Positions 52,154-63,767 are shown, numbered from the stretch's first letter. The stretch: 64,000 nt of DNA from Nannochloris sp. 'desiccata' (GCA_019044685.2 JAGTXX020000011.1:1426001-1490000); one strand, 5' to 3'. Numbers and translations are program-made. The notes: generated from the sequence alone by a model not told the origin.

Positions 52154-52565
52154 AGTTAATTTCGAGAAGAGGTGAAATTGAAGATAAGACTGAAAATCAA
52201 GGCAACCGCAGGTGCACAACGGCTTTGCCTTGGCGTTGATGGTAGAAAAACCTAGCAATTGAATTTGTCAATCACTCCATCAACTTTGTATATTTTGGTT
52301 TGTGCAGCCTTTGTGGCTCTCGGAAAAGTTCCGAAGTTCGCTCTGCAGAGCAAGGGCGAATTTATCGCCTTGAACATGAGAAACTACGTAAATACTAATA
52401 TATATATATATAATCCAACAGTAGAGTTAGCAGATTGCATTCTGGCGTTAACAATACAATTTGTGTTACTCTATAATCGATTCTTAGCATTTTAATTTCT
52501 TATTTTGCCTATTAGTTCTAGCAATCTACATATACAGTTGCAAACTAGCCGTTTATAATATAACG

Positions 52566-53549
52566 ATGCAAGCATCAGCCGCCATGCATGCAACCAAATG
52601 CATTGCAAACATTGCAAATCGCCACCATATTCTACCATTGCTCCCTTCTTTAACTCGCAGCACCCCTAGAAAGCCCCTTAACGCACCTGGGCCGACCCGT
52701 ATATATTCCGGAGAAGCTCCAGCTGCCGCAGAAGACACCACTCTTGAGTCTACATCTACTACAGGCCTTGCCCCCCCAAGAGAAGGTTACCGCTCCTTTG
52801 TCATGCAAGGTTGTGAATTCCTCGTTCGCCAGACTCCAGATGGCGCTCTTGACCTGGCAGATACCTTTGTTTTAGATGAAGCGACTGGATCTTCAGATCG
52901 TGCCAGTACTGTGGGTGACATTCCTTCAGAACCTCGATTTTATCAACCAGCAGAGGTCTGTATAGAGTATGGAGGCAACATTCTTGAAGGAAAAGATGAG
53001 TCTAGAACGGTCTTAAGAGTGTATTTAGCAAGAATACTTTCTGAAGAACCATATAAAGTAGGTTTGGATGAATTTTACATGCTGGATAGTGCAAATCGTA
53101 GCTTGGAAAAGCTGGAAATTCAACGAGTAGCTCCCATCGACGCCCCAGAACATGAGCTTCGAGCTCGTATTAGAGATAGGTGGGTAGTAATCGACACAGC
53201 GACGAGTTTACCATCGCCTGAAGATACAGTACAAGCTGCCATGGCAGGAGGCACCTCCATGAGTAAGCTGGAGCAAGAAGCACGAGCTCGAGGCGAAGAT
53301 GTTGTCCCTTCCGTTGGCACTAGTGCTTCTGCCGGGAGGTCTCCCACTACCGCTGCTGTTGCTACCAGTGGGCGTACGAAAGCTGGCAATGCCGGTCAAG
53401 ATGGAGAGGATGGTCAATCTGGTGATTATGAAGAAAATTCTGATTTGTTATATGATGATGAATTGCTTAAAGATTTCTTGGTTGAGGTTGACGACGAATC
53501 GGAGACTGATTTTGATGAAGATGGATTTGGAGATATGGAGATGGAATAG
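52566..53549 (+). CDS. Hypothetical plastid protein, acidic C-terminus
   Basis: 327 residues, one exon. The first ~45 residues are basic with His and Arg, suggesting organelle targeting. A folded-looking centre (YRSFVMQGCEFLVRQTPDGALDL, VLRVYLARILSEEPYKVGLDEFYML) precedes a Gly/Ser-rich linker and a strongly acidic C-terminal 60 residues (YDDELLKDFLVEVDDESETDFDEDG). No recognised domain. TGTAA lies at 53629-53633, 80 nt past the stop. Confidence 0.7.
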   Translation: MQASAAMHATKCIANIANRHHILPLLPSLTRSTPRKPLNAPGPTRIYSGEAPAAAEDTTLESTSTTGLAPPREGYRSFVMQGCEFLVRQTPDGALDLADTFVLDEATGSSDRASTVGDIPSEPRFYQPAEVCIEYGGNILEGKDESRTVLRVYLARILSEEPYKVGLDEFYMLDSANRSLEKLEIQRVAPIDAPEHELRARIRDRWVVIDTATSLPSPEDTVQAAMAGGTSMSKLEQEARARGEDVVPSVGTSASAGRSPTTAAVATSGRTKAGNAGQDGEDGQSGDYEENSDLLYDDELLKDFLVEVDDESETDFDEDGFGDMEME

Positions 53550-53734
53550 AAAGTTTTAAAGAAATTTTGTTGTTTTGGACCTATACCCTTGATACCTAGT
53601 AAACTGTTTCACGTATGATTTAACAATATGTAATCAATTTACATGTTTGCAAAGAAATGTATTAAAAGCTAGTGTTTGTTTTGCACGATGGAAAAAAATC
53701 CCTTTCAAGGCATCGGAATTTGCTCTCTGTTTGC

Positions 53735-54088
53735 TCAAGACACATGGGGGCGGGCAGGGAATCCAACTTCAGGATGTCTGGTTTCAGCTTCACCCCCACT
53801 TTTGACTTTAGCTTCCGTCACAGCAGTCAAATTACGTGCTCTGTCAGGCAGCTGTTCAAACCCGCTCTTGTGTTTATCGTCAATGGGGGTGGGGCCAGTT
53901 CCGGCGGTACGCTCGTGCGCGCCTTGTTTAGCAGCCTCAAATCTCTCGGCTACTGAGGCAGGTACTTGGATTTCAGTTCTTCCTTCTGTAGCTTTTATTT
54001 GGTTCTTAGGAAATCCATATTCAGCACCTTGGCCTTGCTCAGGGACTTGCTGAGACTCTGGAGCGATATTATGTCCTGCTGTAGCCAT
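53735..54088 (-). CDS. Small hydrophilic protein, LEA-like composition
   Basis: 117 residues in a complete frame. The product is very hydrophilic, rich in Glu, Gly, Pro, Ala and Lys, with a helix-like centre (EIQVPASVAERFEAAKQGAH) and no Cys. There is no signal peptide or membrane span. Composition suits a disordered stress-type protein, but no LEA motif is present, so the function is open. It is divergent from the SDR gene downstream. Confidence 0.55.
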   Translation of the reverse strand: MATAGHNIAPESQQVPEQGQGAEYGFPKNQIKATEGRTEIQVPASVAERFEAAKQGAHERTAGTGPTPIDDKHKSGFEQLPDRARNLTAVTEAKVKSGGEAETRHPEVGFPARPHVS

Positions 54089-54370
54089 TTTGTGGTAGAT
54101 AAATGTCTCGTTTGTATTGATGCGAGAATGATTTGAGCACGCGTTTTAAATTTAATAAAGGTTTAGGAACTATTCAATGAGGGTATTTCGTCAAGAGACG
54201 CGTGGATCTTGCCGGAGCGTTGGTATGAAGCTGGGATGAAGGAGGCCTGGGATACTCGTGAGCCAGTCATCAATATTTTGCATTTTTCTCCACATTTCCC
54301 CCCCTCGGTTTTTATATGGTACTTAATTAAATATATTTCAAAGCCCAAACGCATTTTTGACCCCAAAACA

Positions 54371-55193
54371 ATGGCTCAGAAGGACCTTTTGAGAGGACAG
54401 ACCGCCCTTGTTACCGGCGCCTCTAAACTCGGTGGCATTGGTGCTGCTATTGCTCGTTGCTATGCTGAGCATGGAGCCAATCTTATCCTTACAGCACGAT
54501 CTGAAAGCGGCTTAAAGGAGGTAATTTAACACACTATTCCTTCTTTTCACTTCATATTCTTTCCTCCCCTTTTTCTTTTAACTTTTATCGTATTTTTTTT
54601 TGTCTCTCCAGGTCGCCCAGCACTCTGAGGAGGCTGGTGCCGGAGGCTGGGTACGTACCATCTCCAGTGACATGGAATCGGTATCTTCAATTGACTCTTT
54701 AGCCAAATCAGTCCTTGAAGAACACGAGGGGGTCGATATATTGGTCTTGAATGCCGGTACCTCTTTGGGCGGTGGGGATATTCTGAAAGGAGACCCTTGT
54801 GGCTGGGAATCTACTGTAAATATTAATTTAATAGCTCCCATGCGTTTAACACGGTTATTGACGCCCCACATGAAGGAGAAAGGGAAAGGTGCATTAGTGT
54901 TCACTGGTTCTTTGGCGGGCGTAAGGCCTACAAAAACCGCTGCTTATGGCGCTTCAAAGCATGCGATACGATCTTGGGCAGAGGCTTGTTATGAAGCGCT
55001 CTGCCCTTATGGTATTCGCGTCTCAATTCTTGAGCCAGGTTATGTCAATACCCCCATGTTGAAAGACCACCCTGCGGATCATAGCTTGTTTATTCAACCA
55101 CAAGATCTCGCTGAAGCGGCCCTGTTGCCATTTTTACTGGAGGCGGCAACGCCTTTGGAAATTGTGATGCGACTGGTAAAGCCTGTCGAGTAA
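54371..55193 (+). CDS. Short-chain dehydrogenase/reductase (classical SDR)
   Basis: Two exons, 54371-54520 and 54612-55193, give 243 residues; the join reads SGLKE-VAQHSEE. The nucleotide-binding motif is TGASKLGGIGAA (TGxxxGxG form with an insertion). LVLNAG is the structural NAG motif, and catalytic GSLAG with YGASK supplies Ser, Tyr and Lys. A proline-glycine motif (EPGYVNTPM) follows. Cofactor is not certain: the Arg in ARSES after beta-2 favours NADPH. Substrate unknown. No targeting peptide. Confidence 0.9.
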
Positions 55194-55437
55194 AGAATTG
55201 CTTGATTTACCACAACATTGTGTAAATGTAACTGCTTCTTAATAATATCCAATGCCAAAAGTATAGCAGAAGTACAGATACTTAAAGAGAAAAAGGTAGA
55301 ACCGGATGGTAAAATAAATAAATAAAATAAAAACACCAAAAGTGGTGGGCGGGTCACGTACGTACGTACGAAATATAATGGTCAGGAGGTTTACCAAAAA
55401 TATATTCTATTCGTCAATTGGTCATTAAGTTTACTAC
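55194..55437. other. Convergent 3' region with TGTAA pair
   Basis: TGTAA occurs at 55221-55225 and again at 55227-55231, about 30 nt past the SDR stop, where a chlorophyte-type polyadenylation signal would be expected. A short tandem gtac run (cgtacgtacgtacg) lies near 55358. Confidence 0.4.
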
Positions 55438-56460
55438 TTAGTGAGGTATATTGTTATCTCTCTTACTGTCACTGATACATGTATCCAAATCCAGGGTCTT
55501 GTATACAACTTGCCATTTTCTATGGAACCGTTTACACTCTTCAGGGACCACACCAGGCACGGGTTTGGCACAGATGTTGAAATGGACAAGTTTAACCCCG
55601 CCTGGAGACTCTGTACCTTGGTAATGATAGATATCTCTTGGCAATACATGGAAAGATTTCTTTACTGTGTGGAAAAAATAGTAGAATAGGCCTTGGGTAG
55701 TCTCAGCGCCATAGTACGGTGCGTAGGATCGTGGTCTATAAATCCCTTTTTTGTCCTCAAATGCACCTCCCCAGCTATGTTTTAGATCGTAAATGCCCTG
55801 TTTGACCATATCAAGGAGTGTCAAGTAATCAGCTCGAGATGGTCTTACTACAAAGAGGCCCGAATTGAATGGCGACTTTGGGGCGTCTGTGTGCGTGCCA
55901 GCTGGTAATTGGAACAACTCATCTAAATTCTTAATAAATAGGGTGTCTCCATCTAGAAATACTGCCTTTTTGTATTGAACAAGGTTAAATACCTCTATTT
56001 TGACAAAATCCCACCATTTATTCAATTTACTAATAATCGAGGCGTATATTTTATTTGTCATATCTGCCGCAGAGAGGGGAGGGTCTACCACACGGATCTG
56101 TGCACCTATTTTATCCAATGCAGATACCATACATGGATTAGGACAATCAGAACCAAACCAGAGGACGAAAATATCAGCTTTGGTGCCTTGCAGACAGGAT
56201 GACTGGGCGCTGACCAAAGTGTGGAGTAAGACCTGGTCTGTGTTGGCCATATAGACCCACGAGTGGTTGCTACTCTTTTTACCAATATGACTATAGTCTT
56301 TCGTGCATTTGGGAGGGTCCCACATGACTGCAGAGAAGGTTTTGGCAACAAAAGTAGAGGGGCTGGCGGACGGGTAGGCCCACGTTGTCACGAGCAAGAT
56401 CACCCCGAAAAGAAGAAAGTTTCGCCATGATGGCGGTTTATCTTTCTTATATCCACTCAT
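55438..56460 (-). CDS. Glycogenin-type GT8 glycosyltransferase, type II membrane protein
   Basis: 340 residues, one exon. A short cytosolic Lys-rich end precedes a single membrane anchor (FLLFGVILLVTTWAYPSA). The luminal GT8 domain has YMANTDQVLLHTLVSAQSS, the metal-binding LDGDTLFIKNLDELF (DxD), FNSGLFVVRPS, and a late HFNICAKPVPG. Plant relatives include PGSIP/GUX and galactinol synthase-like enzymes; a Golgi location is inferred. Lies in a group of glycan-related genes. Confidence 0.86.
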   Translation of the reverse strand: MSGYKKDKPPSWRNFLLFGVILLVTTWAYPSASPSTFVAKTFSAVMWDPPKCTKDYSHIGKKSSNHSWVYMANTDQVLLHTLVSAQSSCLQGTKADIFVLWFGSDCPNPCMVSALDKIGAQIRVVDPPLSAADMTNKIYASIISKLNKWWDFVKIEVFNLVQYKKAVFLDGDTLFIKNLDELFQLPAGTHTDAPKSPFNSGLFVVRPSRADYLTLLDMVKQGIYDLKHSWGGAFEDKKGIYRPRSYAPYYGAETTQGLFYYFFHTVKKSFHVLPRDIYHYQGTESPGGVKLVHFNICAKPVPGVVPEECKRFHRKWQVVYKTLDLDTCISDSKRDNNIPH

Positions 56461-56792
56461 TAATATGTTAGAGGCTAAAAATCATGCCGAGATTTCAACT
56501 TTAAAAGAGAATTGTTGTTGGATGATAGAGAGATTCACAGAACGGTATTTAGGGGGGCAATGGTGTTTAAATACCATTGCTGTTCTGAAACATTTTATTA
56601 GAGCTATATTTAAAAATGAGAGCCACTAGCGGTGAAGTGTAATAGATAAGTTCGTCCCCAGCTACCGTCAGTTGAAGAAGCGCGTAAAGTCTGGATAATT
56701 GCTCCCTACCTGAGCATCCAAGGCATATTCTAAATTCATATAGTGTTCAGTACAGCTTTCTACGTGTTATAATTGTTCGGGGCGCTGGTTTA
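56461..56792. promoter_or_regulatory. Divergent intergenic region
   Basis: 332 bp between the divergent GT8 and sulfotransferase genes, probably holding both promoters. No element recognised. Confidence 0.4.
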
Positions 56793-58211
56793 ATGGGCCC
56801 CAGAGCCCAAGTGCCCCAGATGAAAAGTTTAGCTTTAATCTTATTCACAGCGGTGTTGTTGCTGATAGGTGCCCACCAAGGCCTGAAGCCATTGACATCG
56901 GCATTTGGTAAGTGAGAATCATGCGGTGATTAGGTCAAGAATGCGTATTTTCCTGTACAAATCTGTCAACCACCTCATCCCTTCCCTCCTCTCGAATGGC
57001 GTTGTACAGGCACCACAGCCCCTGCAGAAAAACTTAGGCTCCCGCAGAGCAGCAGCAGCACTGATGAAACCTCTCCTAAATCATTAGCTCCTTCACTTGA
57101 GAAGGAGATCAAGGAAGATACCACTCAATTGAAGCTAGCGCCCTCACCCCCCTCGCCAGCAGAAAAAGTAGCAGCAGAAAAAAGCAGCCCCTACGACATG
57201 GTTGTTGGCTGCAGTCACCACAAGACTGGCACTTTCCAACTCCGCTGCCTAATGAAAAACTTCGCCAACACAGCTGGACTCTACGAACCTATAGGAAAGT
57301 GCTTTAAGGATAACAGCGTCACATATATCCACATGGAAGAGTGCCGCAACAATTTCGCAAATAATGTCACACACCCTTTAAAAAAGCCCCTGATGTTCAA
57401 GACATTTCACGGTCTAAAACAGAAATGCCGTTCTCATAGTGGCGACGATGAGTGGGAACCGTGTTTATCCTTTATGACTGGGAAGATTTGCAATATTACA
57501 ATGGTGAAATGGATGCAGCGTCCCGGGATCTGCTCAATCCATCTACCTCAAGATAGAAATCTAGCTTTCTTCAATATCATTAGAAATCCCATAGATGCAG
57601 TCCTTAGTGCGTATTCATTCCATACTGAACGTCCTAAATCTGAGCCGTGGCTATTTAGACCGAAAAATTTGACTGATTTGTCTCGTCGTCTGCGGTGGGC
57701 GGGGGCAGAGCCAGAAACTCTACAATCAATGGGTCTGGGACGAGGCCGTAAAGAAGAATATATGTCATATGCAGACTTGCTGACATCACTATCACCAGAA
57801 AAAGGTGTTTTATTAGAATTCTGGCATTCCTTGCCTGAGGTAATGTCCATTGCACGGCAGTACACAATCCTCTCTGGTCTCGAGGGCACAGTGCATGCTC
57901 GCTTTGAAGACCTACGGGACGAGTTTAACAGCACTGTGTTGGCAGCATTGGAGCAGTACCAGTTGGATTCGAATCCAAAGGAGATGCTGGATGCAGCGGT
58001 CGCGGGTGGATGTGATCCTGGGACGTGGACAGAGGCTCAAATAAGAGCGAGCAACCACGTGACGATTGGAAAGAAAGAAGGCGTCAAGGAAGCTGCAGAA
58101 GCTGCTTTATTAGAATACCCAACTGCAAAGAGGATTTTGTGTGAATTGTGTGCGGAATTAGCCTACCAAGATTCGCGTTGTGACCTTGGTTCAGAAGATG
58201 CGGAATGGTAG
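56793..58211 (+). CDS. Golgi-type sulfotransferase
   Basis: Two exons, 56793-56907 and 57010-58211, give 438 residues; an alternative start is the ATG at 56820. The N-terminus has one hydrophobic anchor (LALILFTAVLLLIGAH), so it is a type II membrane or secreted protein. The 5'-phosphosulfate-binding loop is VVGCSHHKTGT (about residue 103). The 3'-phosphate-binding site is NIIRNPIDAVLSAYSFH (about 227), which uses the RNP.D..LS pattern of PAPS-dependent carbohydrate sulfotransferases. Several Cys suggest luminal disulfides. Likely sulfates a cell-wall or extracellular polysaccharide, as inferred from neighbours. Confidence 0.85.
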
Positions 58212-58737
58212 TCTGTTTTCAGAGTACATCGTATGGCCTGGCTGTTACCCTCCAGTGATCGCTCCCTTGTGCCGTCGACAAGACAAAAAAATAGTTTCTT
58301 TATTTTATTTCAAAATATCTTGCTTGTTTTTTTTGCCGTTTATAGCCCCCCTCCTCCGCAACTACTTTCATTACTCCCTTATTTTGTTTTTGATTCATCC
58401 TGTTTTCTTTAATATCGTCACGTTAATCTCGTTCAGCAAGCCCCAACAGATATTATATAGTATCAAGGCTGCTGATGTAAAACGACGTTTACAGCAAGTT
58501 TAGCTGATTAAAGCTAAGTAGGTTCAAATTAGCTCCAATTAGACCTCCTATTCCACCTAATTACCCCTGTGGATGATATCTTCAGAACTTCAATATATGT
58601 CGTTGAGTTTTTTTTCCCTTGTTGGTAAAAAATAAATAATTTGAACAGTAATTAAGACAGCAGAGAGTGCAATGGATAGCTAGGTATACATACAATTTTA
58701 ACTGAATATGACTACCAGTATATTTTAATAACTTTCT
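58212..58737. other. Convergent 3' region
   Basis: T-rich then A-rich gap of ~525 bp between the facing sulfotransferase and GT77-type genes; TGTAA at 58476-58480. Nothing else recognised. Confidence 0.4.
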
Positions 58738-60298
58738 TTAAGTTGTGGTGGTGGTCTCTTGTTCTTGTTTTTTCGCTCCCGCTGCTGCCTTTGGCGGCGG
58801 TGGAGTATATAGAGCTGGATCCACTGCTGCAGCTCCAGGATTCATATTTTGATAATAACTAAATGCTAATCTACTGGGATCACATGTTAAGAAATCCTGT
58901 TCTGTTTCTGGTATTCTTTCAGCTAACGGGCGGCATCGAACTATATTTGCGTTGTCGGGGTCTGGTGGGCATCCTTTACTATAATCGCCATCATCTAGGA
59001 ACCAAAATCCAGCTCCTTTTAATGCTCTAGTTTTTGCTGCAGCGCCTATAACACAGACAGAGTGAAAGTAGAGCATAGGAAAGCTGCAAGGGTGGACAGC
59101 AAACATACGATGCGGCTCTTTGGTAATACACGTATTGCCAAAGGCAAGGAACCAAGAATTTGAAGTTTTACGGACAACAGGGGTCGGTGGAGAGGATCTC
59201 GCGGATTTCTCAAAAGCCTCTTTGCATTCTTGAGGTGTTGCACAGGAATAAAACGCGCGCTTGCTGTCCCTTTCGTGATACAACTCACCCAAAGCGGTTT
59301 GTTCATGGTTGCCAGCGGCAATAGCATCATCTGCACGCCCCAACCAGGCCTTCATGAATGCTTTACCCTGTACATTTGGAAGCACCATATAATTTCCTGT
59401 GTTGACTATATACGGTAGTTTGTTTTCACGTTGAAACGCAGCAGTGGCGTTTCCATCTAAAATAAATTTCAGGTAGGAGCGGGTGAGGTCTCCAGGAGAG
59501 TATGCAACATCTACATCAGATGCATGCACTAAAAACCCTAAATCTAGCAACGCAGAGACTAATATTGGTTTCATCCACGTAATTTTAACGTAATCTGCAG
59601 TGTGCAGCCTTGCTTCTCGGTCGGCACCGATAGTGCCGTTGCCGGGGGTCATGGCAGAGGCATCAAAGCAAGGAAGATTCATACCAATGCATGCCTCTAA
59701 TGAAGGTTCATCCCATACTGCTACAATGTAGTTGCATACACCACTCCATTTAACTAAGGAGTAGACGGCATTTTGCATTATAACGCTTTGATGGTAGTTG
59801 AAGAACACAACTGACACCGCTTTATATCCGTCTATCTGTCTAGCCTGCACTGTAGCTAGCTCCTCAAGGTCGCCATGAAGACCAGAGTAAGGAAATTCTG
59901 AACCTGAGGGTAACAGCCAGGGCGTAGGGCTGCAGGAACGATCCCAATTTGAAACGCTGCCATCTTCGCCACGATCATATGCATTTATTCCCTCTATCCC
60001 ACTTAATCTATCCGATGTATCTAGCTTTGTCGCAAAACGTGTCCGAATTTCGAACTCAGTCTACAAAGAGGGCATTAATTGTCAATTTGCTACGCAACTA
60101 ACTCGGGGCAATGCACCTTTAATGGCTTTGATTGGTTACTATACTTACCATAAGTCGTCTTAATTTAGTCATCTTGGTCAAATCAGTGTGAATCAGGCCA
60201 GAGAAAAATAACATGGCTCCCAACAACACACATGCCAACGCGATAAACTTCACAAACGACCCCCTGACAGGAGCGTCATTATGATGATGATGCACCAT
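58738..60298 (-). CDS. GT77-type nucleotide-diphospho-sugar transferase, type II membrane protein
   Basis: Two minus-strand exons, 60149-60298 and 58738-60060, give 490 residues; the phase-0 join is RRLM-TEFEIR. The first exon codes MVHHHHNDAPVRG and a membrane anchor (FIALACVLLGAMLFFSGLI). The catalytic domain has AVSVVFFNYHQSVIMQNAVYS, the LVHASDVDVAYS motif (DxD-type metal site) and YIVNTGNYMVLPN. A Cys-rich C-terminal half follows, ending with a Thr run. The fold matches plant GT77 enzymes (arabinosyl, xylosyl or galactosyl transfer). Acceptor unknown. The GTG at 59850 is internal and not a start. Confidence 0.83.
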
Positions 60299-60793
60299 TT
60301 TAAAATTTAGATAGAATAAGTTTATAGCAGCTCAGCAGGGTTTCTTCTAAATCTCATATTTTACTTAACTGAGTTGTTGCGGCAATTTCAAGTTGAAAGT
60401 TCAACGGAAGCTGTTCATTACAGCAGGAGACTAGTTTCTACAATGATGGATAGCTGATACATACTGAGTATGTTTTGATAACTAATGGGCCCTCCTGAGC
60501 TTGGCCCAGAAGAAAAAGAGAAAAATCACCGCCGCCGCCGCCCGTTACCGGCTCACATAAATTTCATAGATCAAAGAATGGAAGTATCGCTTGCATGCAG
60601 TGGTAGATGAACCAAACAGCTCTTAAATGCGCCTGCATAACGCGCAAAGATGCCTTCCTCTGCATTGAAATTTTCACCTTCTATTCCAACGTTGGTCAAA
60701 ATCACAGCGCCACCACTTTTTGCGCAGTATAACCCAAATCGAGCATGTTTTCACGAGTATCACATTCTTAAAACTTATTTTTCTCTCATAGAA
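60299..60793. promoter_or_regulatory. Divergent promoter region
   Basis: 495 bp between divergent GT77-type and PH-domain genes. It contains a short ccgccgccg run at about 60529-60542. Both promoters should lie here. Confidence 0.4.
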
Positions 60794-61461
60794 ATGGAAG
60801 AAGTTAGCCAAGTTTGGAATAGGGTTCTTGGACGCAACCAGGACTGGGCTGCGAGCAAACCATGGGAAAATGCTGAGCGATCAGGTTGGCTCATGAAGCA
60901 AGGTAATCTCCTGGATAAACCTACTCAAGCGCTTATAACTATTTTAAAATATTTATTACATCAACCTTGACAATCTACTTGCCGCTACTTCACAGGCGAG
61001 CTCCTTAAGACTTGGCGTCGTCGGTGGTTTGTTCTCAAAGACGGCAAAATTTTCTGGTTTAAATCAGATATCATTGGCCCGGTGAGTCGTTTAACCTTCC
61101 ACTATTTATATTTAGGATGAAAATAATCTTTCTTGGTTGACGCATATTCAGCTCTGAAGCTAAAATCTTGATTTTAATTCCCCGCTTCCTGCCACCTAAC
61201 CCTTGCCCTATAACTTTGTCCTTCCATCTTTTACAGAATACGGAACCTCGTGGAGTTATTGAAGTAAACAAGTGCCTTTCGATTAAAGGAGCTGAAGATG
61301 CAATTAACAAACCCTTTGCTTTTGAAATCTCTACCACAGATAGCAATATGTATTTTGTCGCTGATACGGATAAAGACAAGGAAGACTGGATTAACGCTGT
61401 TGGGAGAGCTATTGTAAGACATTCTAAGAGTGTTTTGGATAATGAACAGCTAGATTACTAG
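60794..61461 (+). CDS. PH-domain protein, AtPH1-like
   Basis: Three exons, 60794-60902, 60996-61081 and 61237-61461, give 139 residues with matching phases. Almost the whole protein is one pleckstrin-homology domain: SGWLMKQGELLKTWRRRWFVLKDGKIFWF, then a loop, then the final helix DKEDWINAVGRAIVRHSK. The WRRRWFVL strand carries the basic residues that bind phosphoinositides. The small single-PH layout matches plant AtPH1, which sits on late endosomes. Confidence 0.92.
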
Positions 61462-61794
61462 GCTGAGTAATTAGCATTCTGTTCCAGTAGTATCTAATGG
61501 CAGGATTGCTGCTGCCATTTTTTCTTTTTCATTTCTCTCTCTATGCGCTGTTTTTCATTTCTCGGCTCTATTTTGTTTTACTTTCCCAATTGTACTTTAG
61601 GCCTGACTCTCTCTTGAAAAGACGCGCTGTGCGTTCATTTCTTACATATGTAATACTACTATTCTAGCTTAACGAACCATAATAAGATAAGATAACAAAA
61701 CGAAAAGAGGAAGAGGGCAGGAAAAAAGAATTTCCAAATGACGGGTGTTTTTAGGCTCAGTGGGTTTTCAAAACCTTCTTCTAAGAAAGAGATC
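61462..61794. other. Convergent 3' region
   Basis: 333 bp between the facing PH-domain and MPP alpha genes. TGTAA on the plus strand at 61649-61653 and TTACA (TGTAA on minus) at 61642-61646 lie close together. Confidence 0.4.
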
Positions 61795-63445
61795 TTAAGC
61801 AAAGCGCTTAGCTATAGCATCATATCTGGGTACAGCTGCCACATCGCCCATGACTGCAAGAGTCGGTGGTGATTTCAACAATTTACTCACAGCCGCTGCC
61901 ATATCTGCCGATGTCAATTTTTTGATGGAATCAATAAAGCTCGAAACAGGCAATCTGTGGCCATAAGTAAGCACTTGACGACCAATATCCTCACCGACAA
62001 CTGCTCTGCTCTCCAAATTCATCATCACAGAAGAGATCGCAGCAGCTTTAGCACGTTCAAGTTCAGCCGCGGGAACCTCCTTAGTCACTGCTTCCATTTC
62101 CCGGCAAAGAACCGAAGTCATCTCCTCAGCGCGAGAAGACTCGGCGGAAGCAAAAATTCCGACCAATCCCGTGCTATTGTATAAAGAGGTCATTGCAGTG
62201 CAGTTGTGTACCCAGGGGTGCTGGTTAAGGACACGGGAATACAGGCGTGAATGCATTCCTTTGCCGGGACCACCAGCGGAGAAAGAGCCACCCCCGCCAA
62301 GCAAGTATTGCAGCACAGTCATAGCAACGGATCCATTAACATCACGCCAGCCGCCGCTGAATTCGAATGCAAGGACAGCGTGGGTTAAAGGTGAAGGAGA
62401 GAATTGACGCCAGTCACCGCCTACATATTGTGAAACAGGTGCTTGAGGAGGGTTTCCAGAAGGAGCAGATGAGAACAAGGGCTCAGCAAGCTTTAAAAGA
62501 GCATTATGATCTACACCTGCTGCTGCCAATACCATTCTGGGGGCTGTGTAGTTTTCTGCGTAGAATTCTGCCAAGACATCGGCATTTAATCCACCGAGAA
62601 TTTCTTTAGGAGCAATGAGGGGACGGCCAAGACCGCCGTGGTATGCAACGCTATGAAGAGCCTCGAGTAAAGTGGTTTGAGGGTTATCTGCAAGATTTGA
62701 AATATCTGCCTCCATTTTCTTCACCTGTTCAGCCACCTCCCAACTCTGGAATTTGGGATTGAGGACGGCATCTGCCAAGACCTCCAAGGCTTCAGGGACT
62801 GCAATCTTGGTGGTGTCAATATTGTAGCACATCTGTTCACGAGATGCAGAAGCAAGTACATTAGCTCCAATAGCTTCTACCTCACGTACAAGGCGAAGGT
62901 GGGTGCGGTTCTTCGTCGTCTTGAAGGCCATGTATTCAAGCAAGTGAGACGCTCCAGTGTTGTAGGAAGTTTCATATACACTTCCGCTGTCAACATAGAT
63001 ACCAACAGTGGCAGTAGCACCCTGTATTCAGTAAGAGAAAAAGGTTAGAAAAAGGAGCAAAGGCTAAAAACACATTAACTATCCTAATCCTATTAAAATA
63101 AAGCCTTTCTCCTTCGATGCTGCGCCCCGTCTAGGCCTTGAACTGATGTCCAAATGTTAATCTAATGCTTATTCTTACAGTTGTGTTTTCACTAGCGACC
63201 TTGAGGCCATTTGACAGGGTTGTCATCTCAGTTCTAGGGGCATCTTTGGGAGGTGCAATGTGCTCTGGGATGATCACGCCAGGCAAGGGATCCGAAAGAG
63301 GAGTGGTGACACGATTGCTGGCTCCTCCAAAGAGATTGGAAAATAAGCCCTTTTTGGGAGCCACAGCTACAGCAGGCAATTGCTCAGCAATTGCGCTGGT
63401 GTGAAGACCAGCACTGAGTATGCGCTGTGTTGTCTTCCTCAGCAT
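61795..63445 (-). CDS. MPPA: Mitochondrial processing peptidase alpha subunit (M16)
   Basis: Two minus-strand exons, 63179-63445 and 61795-63021, give 497 residues, joining SENTT-GATATVGIYVDSGS. The N-terminus (MLRKTTQRILSAGLHTS) is a mitochondrial presequence. The place of the protease HxxEH motif reads HLLEY (about residue 115-119), so catalytic zinc binding is lost, as in alpha subunits. TKNRTHLRLVREVEAIGANV and the Gly-rich loop GGGGSFSAGGPGKGM, used for presequence capture, are present. The latter favours alpha-MPP over the complex III core protein; in plants the two are one and the same. Confidence 0.9.
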
Positions 63446-63767
63446 GTTGAGTGAATGTCAATTTTTCTAATGATAGCCGCGATGGGGGTAGGGTTGAGAT
63501 TTAATCAGAAATTTCTTGCTGAAAAGAAAACCTTCTTCATCGCAATTTTTACCACCCCCAAAAGTCTCGCTTAACAGTAACTACAAGCAATAGAAATGCG
63601 CTACTGATTACAAACACATGTTCCATTAACCAAGGCAAGGAAGCTATTCCAATAGTCTGCGATCCGGAGCTCGATCACTCGGTCTCAACGTGTTCAGATT
63701 GTTTAAGCCTCCTCACATAACGCTAAACCCTGCCTTGCTAGAACAAAGCATACATACGCACAGTGCA
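63446..63767. promoter_or_regulatory. Divergent promoter region
   Basis: 322 bp between the divergent MPP alpha and SCAMP-like genes; no element recognised. Confidence 0.35.
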
